Below, piece by piece: positions 49,185 through 59,048 of a stretch of DNA of 64,000 nt (positions within the stretch are counted from its first letter, which is position 1; every line of letters begins with the position of its first letter). Source of the DNA: Oceanospirillaceae bacterium (GTDB lineage Bacteria > Pseudomonadota > Gammaproteobacteria > Pseudomonadales > Litoribrevibacteraceae). The stretch is from the NCBI GenBank assembly GCA_015665455.1, contig JADFAD010000006.1:1-64000 (forward strand), given 5' to 3'. The position numbers were made by a program, and so were the translations under genes. Under the pieces are notes generated by a model. It searched no databases and was not told the DNA's origin. It worked only from the letters and a program-made list of their open reading frames with translations.

Positions 49185-50728
49185 CAGAACGAAAAAAAAA
49201 CGCCTTTAAAAAACAGTTCTTATCAGAAGGCTCAGAATGGACATTTGATCTTCTGGCCAAATACGACAAAAAAATAAGTGAGCTGGCGGAAGAGTTCAGG
49301 TTAGATACGTACCCGAACCAAATCGAAGTCATTTCTTCTGAACAGATGATGGACGCTTACGCCTCCATCGGCATGCCTCTCATGTACAACCACTGGTCCT
49401 TTGGTAAGCAATTCTTGGGGACGCATAAAAACTATCAACGCGGAACCATGGGCCTTGCCTATGAAATTGTTATTAATTCCTCGCCCAGCATTTCCTATTT
49501 AATGGAAGAAAACACCATGGCAATGCAAGCATTAGTTATTGCTCATGCATGTTACGGCCACAATTCCTTTTTCAAGGGCAACTACTTATTCCAATCGTGG
49601 ACGGACGCTACCGCCATCATTGATTACTTATTATTTGCAAAACAATACATACAGACCTGCGAGGAACGGCACGGTACAGAACAAGTCGAACAACTTCTGG
49701 ATTCGTGCCATGCATTAATGAACTACGGCGTGAATAGATATAAACGTCCGGTACCTCTATCACCGCAACAAGAAGAAGCACAGCAGGCGGCCAGAGAAGA
49801 GTATCGCCAGAGACAACTAAACCAACTTTGGGACACCATACCGAAAACCAAACGACCAAAGGATGAAAAGATACAACGTTTTCCTGCGGAACAAGAAGAA
49901 AACATTCTCTATTTTATTGAGAAAAATGCCCCCTTATTAGAAACATGGCAGCGGGAAATCATCCGAATTGTACGTAAACTTTCTCAGTATTTTTATCCTC
50001 AGAAGCAGACCCAAGTCATGAACGAGGGCTGGGCAACGTTTTGGCACTACACCATTATTAATGAGCTTTATGATCGAGGGTACATTACCGAAGGGATGCT
50101 CCTTGAGTGCATGCAATCTCACACCAACGTCGTTTATCAACCCGACTTTGACAGTCCTCATTACAACGGGATAAATCCATATACACTAGGGTTTAATATG
50201 ATGCGGGATATCAAACGTATTTGTCAGAATCCAACCGAAGAAGACAAAGAATGGTTCCCAAACATCGCCGGATCAGATTGGGAAAAAACATTAGATTACG
50301 CCATGCGAAATTACAAAGACGAAAGCTTTATTCTACAGTTCCTGTCTCCAAAGATTATGCGTGATCTTCATTTATTTGGCATCAGAGATGACCAAACAAA
50401 AGAACATTTAAAAGTGACAGCAATCCACGATGAACAAGGCTATCAAGAATTAAGAGAGGAACTTTCAGCACAGTACAATCTTGGTAACAATGAACCTAAT
50501 ATTCAGGTCTACAACGTTAATGTTCGAGGAGACAGGTCTTTAACCCTACGTCATTACATGCACGATAAACGGCCACTAAATAAAGAGCCCACCGAAGAAA
50601 TGTTAAAACACATTCACTCTATGTGGGGATTCCCTGTCAAACTGGAATCCATCGATGATCAAGTTGTTATCCAGTGCTGGGAGTGCCCAGATAAGACAAC
50701 AGAAGAAATATTAGGTAAAGCAAGTTAA
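49181..50728 (+). CDS. ycgB: SpoVR family protein (YcgB)
   Basis: A 515-residue SpoVR-family protein. Hallmarks are [51 protein letters not shown] and [20 protein letters not shown]. In Bacillus SpoVR affects spore cortex formation. In proteobacteria it is a stress-linked protein of unknown activity that travels with PrkA and YeaH. The start codon overlaps the yeaH stop, suggesting coupled translation. A hairpin follows. Confidence 0.96.
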   Translation: MTERKKNAFKKQFLSEGSEWTFDLLAKYDKKISELAEEFRLDTYPNQIEVISSEQMMDAYASIGMPLMYNHWSFGKQFLGTHKNYQRGTMGLAYEIVINSSPSISYLMEENTMAMQALVIAHACYGHNSFFKGNYLFQSWTDATAIIDYLLFAKQYIQTCEERHGTEQVEQLLDSCHALMNYGVNRYKRPVPLSPQQEEAQQAAREEYRQRQLNQLWDTIPKTKRPKDEKIQRFPAEQEENILYFIEKNAPLLETWQREIIRIVRKLSQYFYPQKQTQVMNEGWATFWHYTIINELYDRGYITEGMLLECMQSHTNVVYQPDFDSPHYNGINPYTLGFNMMRDIKRICQNPTEEDKEWFPNIAGSDWEKTLDYAMRNYKDESFILQFLSPKIMRDLHLFGIRDDQTKEHLKVTAIHDEQGYQELREELSAQYNLGNNEPNIQVYNVNVRGDRSLTLRHYMHDKRPLNKEPTEEMLKHIHSMWGFPVKLESIDDQVVIQCWECPDKTTEEILGKAS

Positions 50729-50731
50729 TAA

Positions 50732-50770
50732 AAAGGGATGGGCTGAATTTCCAGCCCTTATATACCCTTT
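50732..50770. terminator. Hairpin between ycgB and the double-REC diguanylate cyclase
   Basis: AAAGGG...CCCTTT encloses GGGCTG-AATTTC-CAGCCC in the 66-base gap between the convergent genes. It has AT-rich flanks and short T-runs, so it may act as a terminator for both. Confidence 0.6.
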
Positions 50771-50794
50771 AGATACAGCCAGCGCTAACGTATG

Positions 50795-52060
50795 TCATTC
50801 GCTGTCATCACCGATGACAAAGTTACGCCCAACTTCCTTAGCTCGGTAAAGCAATTCATCTGCTGTGGCAATCATACTGTCTAAATCATCACCTTTTATA
50901 CTGGTAACCCCGATGCTCACCGTCGCCTGTAGATACTCATCTCCTACATAAACGCCTTCATCTTCGAATCGGGTTCGGAAGTTATCCATTAAAGTATATG
51001 CCTGCAACTGAGAAAGCCCAGGAAGTAAAATACAAAACTCTTCACCGCCCATCCGAGCAACCAAAAAACGACTGAAAGATTCGTTGAGTAACCGTCCTAC
51101 ATGAACCAACATGGCATCGCCAGCTTCATGACCATAGTTGTCGTTGAAGTTCTTAAAGTGATCGATATCCAAGACTGCCACTGCAAACGGTTTATCAGGC
51201 AATGCCGTAGCGTAATGCGCAGAGCCAGCATCAAATAAATGACGACGATTGTACAGTTTAGTTAGATAGTCCCTATGGGCTGCATCATTTAATGCTTGAA
51301 TCAACTCAATGGACTCAAGGTTATGAATCACACGGCAATGCAGTTCTTCTGGAAAAAACGGCTTTTGCAGAAAATCATTGGCGCCATTTTTGATAAACTT
51401 CGCGGACAAAGCCCCTTTTTCAACGGAGGACAAACCAATGATCGCTAAGTCGGATTTATCGCTCTTTCCTCGAATCTCCCTTACCAGTTCAAAGCCGTCC
51501 ATTTCAGGCATGTGGTAGTCAGTAATAATTAAGCGTAAATCAGGATTCTGTTTGTATACCTCAAGCGCTTCGATGCCATTTTCAGCCTCAAGCACTTGAA
51601 ATAGATGTTGCTGAAGTAAACCTTTAACGTAGTTCCGAGCGGTTGTAGAGTCTTCAACCACCAAGACCTTAATTGATTCATTCAAAGCTAAGCGGTTTAC
51701 AAGTTTGATTGCGTAAGCATAAGAAAAACGGCTCTCCTTAACGACGTAATCAACAATGCCCATCAAGAGAAGCTTCTCTCTTCGCTCTTCACTGTAAGAC
51801 CCTGTGAGAACGATACACGGTATATTCTTATCTAAAATATACTCTACAACCTCACCATCCGGCGCATCTGGTAAATTAAGGTCAGCTAAAGCAGCAAAGT
51901 ACTCATTCTCTTCAATTTTTTTCTTCGCATCGGCCATTGAGTCGACGAAATCTACTTCGTATTCAATATCGCTTAATTCCTGACGAACCAAATGCGCAAT
52001 AATCTTTAAAACGATGGGACTGTCTTCAACAACTAAAATTCGTTTCTTCTGTTCGGCCAT
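50795..52060 (-). CDS. Diguanylate cyclase with two receiver domains (REC-REC-GGDEF)
   Basis: A 421-residue response regulator. REC1 (residues 1-125) has RILVVEDSPIVLKII and the acceptor Asp in AALADLNLPDAPDG. REC2 (about 130-250) has IKVLVVEDSTTARNYV and LIITDYHMPEMDGFE. The GGDEF domain (about 265-415) has an active-site RMGGEEFCILLPG, so it should make c-di-GMP. The inhibitory RxxD site before it is absent (FSRF), so product inhibition by that route is unlikely. It is divergent from a hybrid kinase 134 bases away that could be its phosphodonor. WspR and PleD are the nearest kinds. Confidence 0.93.
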   Translation of the reverse strand: MAEQKKRILVVEDSPIVLKIIAHLVRQELSDIEYEVDFVDSMADAKKKIEENEYFAALADLNLPDAPDGEVVEYILDKNIPCIVLTGSYSEERREKLLLMGIVDYVVKESRFSYAYAIKLVNRLALNESIKVLVVEDSTTARNYVKGLLQQHLFQVLEAENGIEALEVYKQNPDLRLIITDYHMPEMDGFELVREIRGKSDKSDLAIIGLSSVEKGALSAKFIKNGANDFLQKPFFPEELHCRVIHNLESIELIQALNDAAHRDYLTKLYNRRHLFDAGSAHYATALPDKPFAVAVLDIDHFKNFNDNYGHEAGDAMLVHVGRLLNESFSRFLVARMGGEEFCILLPGLSQLQAYTLMDNFRTRFEDEGVYVGDEYLQATVSIGVTSIKGDDLDSMIATADELLYRAKEVGRNFVIGDDSE

Positions 52061-52194
52061 TTTAAAGTTTACCTAATTATTTTTCTGACGGAGCTACGTA
52101 AATTGCCTAAAATTTCTTAAAGCAAAAAAAAAATACTTCATGTTAGTATAAGCCTAAATTCTAATAATAATGACATAAATAAGGGTACTCTCCT

Positions 52195-55100
52195 TTGCGT
52201 TCCTTCTTTTCAACAAAACGAAATCGAACTACGAATCTTATAGCCCTTCTTTTCTTTTGTTTTATGTCTTTGAATAGTCAGGCATCAGGCCTGCTGGATT
52301 TAAGCAATCAAAGTTTTAATCACGATAAAATACACTCTTTAGATGGCAACTGGCAGATAGCGTGGGACAACCTCCATTCGCCGAACTCAAAGCCTTCTTT
52401 TACACAAAACTACCCTTTTCCATCCACCTGGAATCATCTTGAACGTCCGAAAAAAGCCCCAAGTCCTTATGGCGCAGCCACGCTGTACCTCAATGTGAAA
52501 TTGCCTGAAAATCTACCTGGGATCTACATCAAACTGCCAAACCTACCGTCCTCCGGTGTGCTTTGGGCGAATGGAGAAAAAATTCTAGAACAAGGTATCC
52601 CTGCACTGAATAAAGAAAATGAGGTACCAGGCTATAACTTTAAAGTTGCGTACGTCCAACTTACAAGCCCGCAAGTAAACTTTGTACTTCAAACCTCAAA
52701 TTTCCATTACAAGGAAGGAGGAAGTTGGAACTCCATCAAAATAAGTGGACCTTCAGGTTTAGCAAAAATGACAACACTCCCTATTATTATTGATTCTGTT
52801 TTAACCGTGCTGCTACTGACTCTAGGCGGATTGTTTATTTCCTTATACCTTATTCGAAACAACGAGAAAGCAGCGCTGTATTTCGGCAGTTTCTGTTTGG
52901 CCATTGGTTTCAGACATGGAATAACGGATGAACACGTTATCAATCAGGTTTTCCCAGCCATTAGTTGGATAACAAGTCAGCGTCTTGAACATATTTCTCT
53001 ATACATGGCTTCGCCGCTTTTTATCTCCTTCGTTAACCGTCTTTACCCGGTCTATCAAAGCAAAAACGCAGAAAAGGCATTCGCTATAATCGCTGCAGCG
53101 TTTTCGATCCTTACTCTATTTTTAGAACCTGAACTTTTCACGCAACTGGCCATTCCTTTTCAAGCAACAGCACTCATTGCAGTTATTTACGTTATAAGAG
53201 TTGCGACTTTAGCCTTCATTCATAAACGAGAATCAGCCATTCCATTCTGCCTGAGCTGCGTTGTATTAATATTTGGCGTCATTGCCGATGTACTTACACA
53301 CAACATGATCATCCATGTTCCCTTTGGAACCGAATGGGCAGCCACTGTTTTTGTCATTCTTCAGGCTTGGTTGTTGAACCAAAGATATGCCTTTAGTCTG
53401 ACGCACATTGAATCGATGAGCCAACGTTTAAAGGAACAAAACACCCAACTACAAAAAATAGATGCAATGAAAGATGATTTTCTTGCTCAAACATCCCATG
53501 AGTTGAGAACCCCAATCCATGGGATCTCAGCCCTGTCGGAATTAGTTCTCAAGCAAGAACAAAACATAGATAAAGATTCCCAAACAAATATTAGGTTGAT
53601 CCACTCTTCCTCGATTCGACTCTCTAACCTAGTCAACGACATTCTCGATTTATCCAGCATCAAACACAATAATTTAAAACTTACGCTGACGTCCGTTCCT
53701 GTTGAACCGTTAATAGATCAAGTCACACTCAGCCTGAGACCCTTGTTAAAAGGGCGACCTGTTACGCTATCAACCAAAATTAAAAAACACACACCGAACG
53801 TAATGGCCGATGAAGACCGCCTGCAACAAATATTATTCAACCTGATAGGCAACGCGATCAAGTTCACTCCCAAAGGTAAGATTGATGTCATTGTTGAAGA
53901 GACTGAGTTAAATAAAATAAAAATAAGCATTCGAGACACAGGCTTAGGCATCGACCATTCAGAAACCAATGAAATTTTCGAGGCCTACAAACAAGGTCAA
54001 CGGCATGGAGAAAGTATTGGCGGCCACGGGTTAGGTTTAACCATTACTCGTGATCTTCTTACGATGCACGAAAGTGAGCTTCAAGTTCGAAGTATTCCTG
54101 GTCATGGCAGTACTTTTTATTTTGAATTGGACTCGACAACCTACCTGCCTGAGTCAGTTTCCGAGATTGCAAGCCCATCAAATGCACCCGTTGAGGTAGA
54201 TCGGCGAATAGACAACAGAACCCCTGCAGATGAAAGAAAAACACCTTCTCTGCCTCACGAAGAACATGCCTTAGTCATTTGGGCTGTCGATGATGAACCC
54301 GTCAACCTCCAAATCATTAACAACCAAATAACGTCCTTTGGCTATGCATGCCGATGCTTCAGTAGCGGCCAACTGATGCTTGATGAACTTTCACAGCAAG
54401 AACAACCTGACTTATTACTTTTAGATATTATGATGCCAGGTATAAATGGTTTAGAAGTCTGCACAAAAGTCAGGGAACAGTTTAATTCACTCGAACTGCC
54501 CATCATTATGTTAACCGCACTTCAACAAACCCAAGATATTGTTCATGCTTTCGACGCGGGCGCTTCCGATTACCTTGCTAAACCTTATAACCAACCCGAG
54601 CTTCATGCCCGTGTTGAAGCGCAATTAAAGTCATCGCTTTGTTATGAACTGTCATTAACAAATGAGAGTTTAATTTCAGAAATAGAAACCCGCTTGCTCC
54701 TCGAAAAGCAACTGGAGCACAAAAATGAGCTTTTACTTAATATATTAAATACAAACAATACTGGCCTGATCATTTTTGATCATGAGTTCAATGTTGAATA
54801 TCTAAACTCTAAAACCAAGGCGTTTATTGCTCAATATCCAGACTTCTTTAACAACGGAACAGTCATATCACTTAGCCATTTATTACAAGAAAACATCAAA
54901 GAATTTTCAAATGGCGCAATGTGGTCGACCCTCATTCAGGAAACAAATTTAAAGGTCTGCATACATGCCTTCCAGCAAGAAGACACTCTAAGTTACTCTG
55001 CGATATTAGAAAACACCTCCTCTGAAAGCTTGTCCTCGTCTGAAATTCAAATGCGATTGCAAACGCTTGAAAACATCGTGAGTAAAATTAACATTAATGA

Positions 55101-55515
55101 CGTGAATACACTTCATACCAATATTTCAGCTGTTAACGAGAGTAGACACTCAAAACAAAGCTCTGATGCACTGGAACTCATTGCACCCGTAAACAACAAA
55201 GCAACAGAATCGTCAAGGAACGACTTAATCCAAGCCACGAGACTGGCAATTCGGCTTTGGGAAAAGTACTCAGGGAAATCGAAAGCAACTCTCGCAGAAG
55301 CCAGTAAAATATGGCGTGTCTACGTCGATGGCGGAACCATCAAGACTCGAACGCTGGATAAGTATTTAAATGAAAAAACGTTGCCCAAGAACCCTAGATG
55401 GCGCTCTGTCATAAAAACGATGGATTTTGTGACGCTTAATTGCTCAGTTGATGAATCAGAGAAACGCCAAATTCAAGCGCTTATTTCTAAAATTGAGCAA
55501 AACTACTTATCTTGA
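52195..55515 (+). CDS. 7TMR-DISM hybrid histidine kinase with receiver and an unusual C-terminal region
   Basis: A 1106-residue membrane hybrid kinase. A signal peptide (to about residue 30, SQASG) is followed by a periplasmic 7TMR-DISM extracellular-like domain. Seven helices lie at about 195-400. HisKA has the His in AQTSHELRTPIHGIS. HATPase has LIGNAIKFTPKG and GGHGLGLTI. A receiver at about residues 700-815 has the acceptor Asp in LLLLDIMMPGINGLE. A PAS-like section follows. The last 100 residues hold an uncharacterised block (LAIRLWEKYSG, TRTLDKYLNEKTLPKNPRWR). The start is a TTG at 52195, since later ATGs would lose the signal. It is divergent from the REC-REC-GGDEF gene, a plausible partner. 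Confidence 0.9.
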   Translation: MRSFFSTKRNRTTNLIALLFFCFMSLNSQASGLLDLSNQSFNHDKIHSLDGNWQIAWDNLHSPNSKPSFTQNYPFPSTWNHLERPKKAPSPYGAATLYLNVKLPENLPGIYIKLPNLPSSGVLWANGEKILEQGIPALNKENEVPGYNFKVAYVQLTSPQVNFVLQTSNFHYKEGGSWNSIKISGPSGLAKMTTLPIIIDSVLTVLLLTLGGLFISLYLIRNNEKAALYFGSFCLAIGFRHGITDEHVINQVFPAISWITSQRLEHISLYMASPLFISFVNRLYPVYQSKNAEKAFAIIAAAFSILTLFLEPELFTQLAIPFQATALIAVIYVIRVATLAFIHKRESAIPFCLSCVVLIFGVIADVLTHNMIIHVPFGTEWAATVFVILQAWLLNQRYAFSLTHIESMSQRLKEQNTQLQKIDAMKDDFLAQTSHELRTPIHGISALSELVLKQEQNIDKDSQTNIRLIHSSSIRLSNLVNDILDLSSIKHNNLKLTLTSVPVEPLIDQVTLSLRPLLKGRPVTLSTKIKKHTPNVMADEDRLQQILFNLIGNAIKFTPKGKIDVIVEETELNKIKISIRDTGLGIDHSETNEIFEAYKQGQRHGESIGGHGLGLTITRDLLTMHESELQVRSIPGHGSTFYFELDSTTYLPESVSEIASPSNAPVEVDRRIDNRTPADERKTPSLPHEEHALVIWAVDDEPVNLQIINNQITSFGYACRCFSSGQLMLDELSQQEQPDLLLLDIMMPGINGLEVCTKVREQFNSLELPIIMLTALQQTQDIVHAFDAGASDYLAKPYNQPELHARVEAQLKSSLCYELSLTNESLISEIETRLLLEKQLEHKNELLLNILNTNNTGLIIFDHEFNVEYLNSKTKAFIAQYPDFFNNGTVISLSHLLQENIKEFSNGAMWSTLIQETNLKVCIHAFQQEDTLSYSAILENTSSESLSSSEIQMRLQTLENIVSKININDVNTLHTNISAVNESRHSKQSSDALELIAPVNNKATESSRNDLIQATRLAIRLWEKYSGKSKATLAEASKIWRVYVDGGTIKTRTLDKYLNEKTLPKNPRWRSVIKTMDFVTLNCSVDESEKRQIQALISKIEQNYLS

Positions 55516-55689
55516 TCAAAGATTACTCAGGCCAAAATATCAATAATTACGGAAAGATAGGAAAAGTAAGTAACTTTTCTGAACTAAATGAACAGAAAAT
55601 ATACACATCTAATTTAGAACGCTTGGTTTTACTCATTTAGTACTTGAAAGTACTTTCCATTATAGAAAATTTCCGTACCATAGAGTCCC
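55516..55689. other. Intergenic stretch after the hybrid kinase
   Basis: About 170 bases with no supported gene. AGTACT-TGAA-AGTACT near 55640 is a small stem-loop. An 81-residue reading frame starting at 55644 runs through the nested inverted repeat that follows and is not considered a gene. Confidence 0.5.
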
Positions 55690-55779
55690 GAGTGAACACA
55701 AAAGTAACCACGTACTCAGAAGGATCTGAGTACATGCCTGTGACACCTCTTATACCCCCTGTTACTTGCGTGTTCACTC
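55690..55779. repeat. 90-bp nested inverted-repeat element
   Basis: Outer arms at 55690-55708 (GAGTGAACACAAAAGTAAC) and 55761-55779 are inverted copies matching at 17 of 19 bases. Inside them, at 55712-55733, GTACTCAGA-AGGA-TCTGAGTAC forms a perfect 9-bp hairpin. It lies between two convergent genes. It could be a bidirectional terminator, a REP- or MITE-like element, or a small structured RNA. No T-run follows. Confidence 0.75.
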
Positions 55780-55823
55780 ACCTTATTCAAGCCAAATATT
55801 TTCTTCGTAATTCCCCACTACCA

Positions 55824-58268
55824 TCACGCCACAACAATTTCACGCAACATGTCTTTGAAGTACTCTGCTTCGACTGGCGGGCTGTATAAGTAACCCTGAT
55901 ATCGATGACACCGTGTTCCCTTAAAGAACTGATAATGCTCTTCTGTCTCAATGCCCTCTGCCACAACTTCAAGGTCCAGTTGAATTGACATCGTTAGAAT
56001 GGCTTCTACGATGGCCTTGTCTGTTTTATCAACATTTACATCCCTCACAAAAGATTGATCAATTTTAAGCACATCCAATGGAATTTTCTTAAGATATGAA
56101 AGCGACGAATAGCCTGTTCCAAAATCATCCATCGCGACACGAATACCGTGAGACCGTAGCTGATGAATCTTATTGATAGTGTTTTCAGTATCACCAATAA
56201 CAATACCTTCCGTAATTTCTAACTCCAAACATGTGGGTTTAACGCCCGCAGTTTTAAGTGCGTTGAGAACATCACTGACAAAAGATGAACTGTAAAATTG
56301 ATTCGGACTGACATTCACAGACAACCATGCATCGTCTTGCCAAAGTCCTTGGTTTTGCCAATCTCTTATATGATTGCATGATTCTTTTATCAGCCACTTA
56401 CCGACTTCCTGAATCAAGCCTGAAGATTCAAGCACCGGAATAAATTCAAACGGTGGCACCACGCCCCGTTCAGGGTGACGCCAACGAATCAAGACTTCAG
56501 CACCTTGTATAACACCTTCTTGTACACCCACCTGAGGTTGAAACACCAAAAAGAACTGATTTTGATTAACGGCTGTTCTCAGTTCATTCTCCAAAGAAAA
56601 GGCTGACTCAACACGGCTCGCCATATCTGTTTCGAAGAACACATGTTTGCTGCGTCCCTGCTTTTTCGCTTCGTACATGGCTGTATCAGCAAATCGCATA
56701 ACTTCAGAGACTTCATTACAATCGAGTGGGTACATAGCCACCCCAATACTTGCAGAGGCCACCCAATCTCTGCTCTTTACAAAGAATGGCGTCGCTATTT
56801 TTTGCGTTAACATCGTTGCTATATCACGAGCTCGTGCTTTTGCTTCGTCCAAGTCACTGGATAACTCAGGAATAATAATTAAAAACTCATCTCCTCCCAA
56901 TCGGGCAACGGTATCTACGGCTCTCAGTGAAGACTTTAATTGTGCAGCCACATGCTGTAATACCTGATCACCCACTGCATGGCCAAAAGAGTCATTCACG
57001 CCTTTAAAGTTATCCAAATCAATGAATAAAAGTGCGCCTATAGAATCGTGCCTATCGGCACGTTTCATTTCTAAATTTAACCTGTCAATCAATAAGTTTC
57101 GATTGGGCAAACCGGTAAGAGAGTCATAAAAAGCAAGTTCAATCACTTTCTCTTCCGCTGCTTTTCTTTCGGTGATATCAACAGAAACCGCCAAGACGGC
57201 CTTTTTACCAAAGTAAGTAAAAGGCACCAAGGATGTCTGAACGTAATGTAAATTATTATCACAATCTGTAATAGCGTGGTCAGGCATGAAGCAAGGCTCA
57301 CCCTTGGTAAGCACCTCTTTATCTGCAAGTTGTACTTCCTGACTTTCAGATTCATGCACTCGACCATGTATTTCAAAAAAACAAACATCCTCCATCGCAC
57401 CTGCATCCATATTATAAAAGTCTGCGGTTGCCTGATTTACAAATAAAAGCAAACCATCTGCATCTCTGGCACAAATCTGGTGTGGAACGTTATCGATGAT
57501 TTGACGAGTTTGTTTGAGGCTATCTGACAACTTGAAGTCCGAGGCATCTCTAAGCTTGATGCTTTCCTCTATGGTTTGAAAAAAATCATTGGTCGCTTTT
57601 GCAATTGCGCCTAGCTCATCACCTCGATTAACGATTTCCTCACTCAAACGCGTTCCAGAAGAAGCCAAAGGATCCGTTCGTTTCATAATTTGAGCAACAC
57701 GCGTCATCGGAGCGGTTAACACGTAGTAAAAAACATAAAACAAAATCAAAGCCAATAACATATTTCGAATAATGCCGCCCGAAACAACATAAACTAGCCG
57801 CTGATAAAAAGGAGCCAGTGCCAAATCCTTATCTATGGTTAACACAAGCTGCCCATAAAGGGAGGTCTTGGACTGATCTACTGCAAGTTGATGGATGTAC
57901 TGTTTATTCTCAGGTACTAACCAATTGGTAATCCATAACGTTGATGAGTCTACTCTTAAAGGTCGGTCTTTTTTTGCCAATACCACCCCCAAATCATCAA
58001 TAATTTTTACTTCCTGTATGAACTCATAATGCATTAAGCCGTTCACAACTTCTTCCGCGAGGCTGTTGTCTAACGTTCTCACCGAGCGGGTTGCCGAGCC
58101 GAAGGATACTGAAAGCATTTGTTCAATGGACTGATCGAACGTCACACCGTGATCTTGATAATCGAGATAAACCTGAAATGAACTCAGACACAGCCCCACA
58201 ACAAAAGCGATAGCAACGGTTTGCTTCGCCAATCGCGTGGAGATTTTATTTTTAAACGCTACGCCCAT
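55824..58268 (-). CDS. Membrane-bound PAS-GGDEF-EAL protein
   Basis: An 814-residue inner-membrane protein. TM1 lies at about residues 15-35, a periplasmic sensor at about 36-165, TM2 at about 165-190, then a HAMP-like linker and a PAS/PAC domain at about 255-375. GGDEF has RLGGDEF and an intact inhibitory RAVD five residues before it. The EAL domain has EVL for EAL, plus SVNVS, LEITE, MDDFGTGYSS, LKIDQSF, AEGIE and the Gln of YQGYLYSPP, so all catalytic residues are kept. It may both make and break c-di-GMP. The signal sensed is unknown. Confidence 0.92.
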   Translation of the reverse strand: MGVAFKNKISTRLAKQTVAIAFVVGLCLSSFQVYLDYQDHGVTFDQSIEQMLSVSFGSATRSVRTLDNSLAEEVVNGLMHYEFIQEVKIIDDLGVVLAKKDRPLRVDSSTLWITNWLVPENKQYIHQLAVDQSKTSLYGQLVLTIDKDLALAPFYQRLVYVVSGGIIRNMLLALILFYVFYYVLTAPMTRVAQIMKRTDPLASSGTRLSEEIVNRGDELGAIAKATNDFFQTIEESIKLRDASDFKLSDSLKQTRQIIDNVPHQICARDADGLLLFVNQATADFYNMDAGAMEDVCFFEIHGRVHESESQEVQLADKEVLTKGEPCFMPDHAITDCDNNLHYVQTSLVPFTYFGKKAVLAVSVDITERKAAEEKVIELAFYDSLTGLPNRNLLIDRLNLEMKRADRHDSIGALLFIDLDNFKGVNDSFGHAVGDQVLQHVAAQLKSSLRAVDTVARLGGDEFLIIIPELSSDLDEAKARARDIATMLTQKIATPFFVKSRDWVASASIGVAMYPLDCNEVSEVMRFADTAMYEAKKQGRSKHVFFETDMASRVESAFSLENELRTAVNQNQFFLVFQPQVGVQEGVIQGAEVLIRWRHPERGVVPPFEFIPVLESSGLIQEVGKWLIKESCNHIRDWQNQGLWQDDAWLSVNVSPNQFYSSSFVSDVLNALKTAGVKPTCLELEITEGIVIGDTENTINKIHQLRSHGIRVAMDDFGTGYSSLSYLKKIPLDVLKIDQSFVRDVNVDKTDKAIVEAILTMSIQLDLEVVAEGIETEEHYQFFKGTRCHRYQGYLYSPPVEAEYFKDMLREIVVA

Positions 58269-58390
58269 AATACCAACTATATCTGCTCAATCGGAATTTT
58301 TGTCACAGTAAACAGTATAGAGACTGAGAGGAAGAATAGATGGAAAATATGACGAAATATCTGTAGGAAATTACTGACAAACTTCTATAA

Positions 58391-58418
58391 AAACAAAGGA
58401 AAGTAGCTCCTACTTCCC
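58391..58418 (-). terminator. Terminator of moaB
   Basis: On the minus strand GGAAGTAG-GAG-CTACTTTCC forms a stem with a one-base bulge, followed by TTTGTTTTTAT. It lies shortly after the moaB stop. Confidence 0.65.
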
Positions 58419-58432
58419 CTTGTTCAGTAAGA

Positions 58433-58948
58433 CTAAGGTTTTACATGCGGCATAAAGTTACAAGGTCTATGTCTGCAATCCAGCTGCTCCTCTAGAATCT
58501 TCGTCCAAGCCGTCTTACATGCATTGGTTGACCCTGGCATACAGAAAATCGCAGTGCCATTAGCAAAACCGGCCAAGGCTCTGGATTGCACCGTTGATGT
58601 GCCTATTTCTTCGTAAGATACGTGTCGAAATAACTCACCAAAGCCTTCTATTTCGCGATCAAATAATGGTCGCATAGCTTCAGGCGTAGTATCTCGCCCA
58701 GTGAATCCTGTACCTCCAGTGATCAAAACGACTTGGACTTCTTCAGACGCAATCCATTGAGACACCACTGCACGCATTTGATAAACATCATCAATGATCA
58801 AGTTACGATCCGATAGCTTATGACCCGTGTCTGTTAGAGCATCCACCAAATATTGGCCAGAGGTGTCTTCTTCCAAGGTACGAGTATCTGACACCGTAAG
58901 CACAGCAATTCGAGCTGGCTTGAACTCCTTTGTTGATAAATGACCCAT
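58433..58948 (-). CDS. moaB: Molybdenum cofactor biosynthesis protein MoaB
   Basis: A 171-residue MoaB/Mog-fold protein. It is colinear with E. coli MoaB (170): IAVLTVSDTRTLEEDTSG, WIASEEVQVVLITGGTGFTG, FDREIEGFGELFRHVSYEE, IGTSTVQSRALAGFANGTAIF and the end CNFMPHVKP. MoaB binds molybdopterin, and in many bacteria can adenylylate it as MogA does. The gene lies directly after napC, separated by a terminator, on the same strand. The nearness to napA, a molybdoenzyme, suggests that it supplies or keeps its cofactor. Confidence 0.93.
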   Translation of the reverse strand: MGHLSTKEFKPARIAVLTVSDTRTLEEDTSGQYLVDALTDTGHKLSDRNLIIDDVYQMRAVVSQWIASEEVQVVLITGGTGFTGRDTTPEAMRPLFDREIEGFGELFRHVSYEEIGTSTVQSRALAGFANGTAIFCMPGSTNACKTAWTKILEEQLDCRHRPCNFMPHVKP

Positions 58949-58984
58949 AAATCAGATTCCACCTTTACAAAAATTGAATACAAA

Positions 58985-59010
58985 TAAAAACCGCCCAGTT
59001 AAGGGCGGTT
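58985..59010 (-). terminator. Terminator of the nap operon
   Basis: AACCGCCC-TTAACT-GGGCGGTT on the minus strand, followed by TTTATTTG, forms an 8-bp stem 38 bases after the napC stop. Confidence 0.88.
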
Positions 59011-59048
59011 AATCTAACCAGTGATTGATCTAAATACAACCTTAAGGC

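Noticed and set aside
55644-55889. 81-residue plus-strand reading frame
   Set aside because: It runs through the nested inverted repeat and into the antisense of the PAS-GGDEF-EAL gene and resembles no protein I know.
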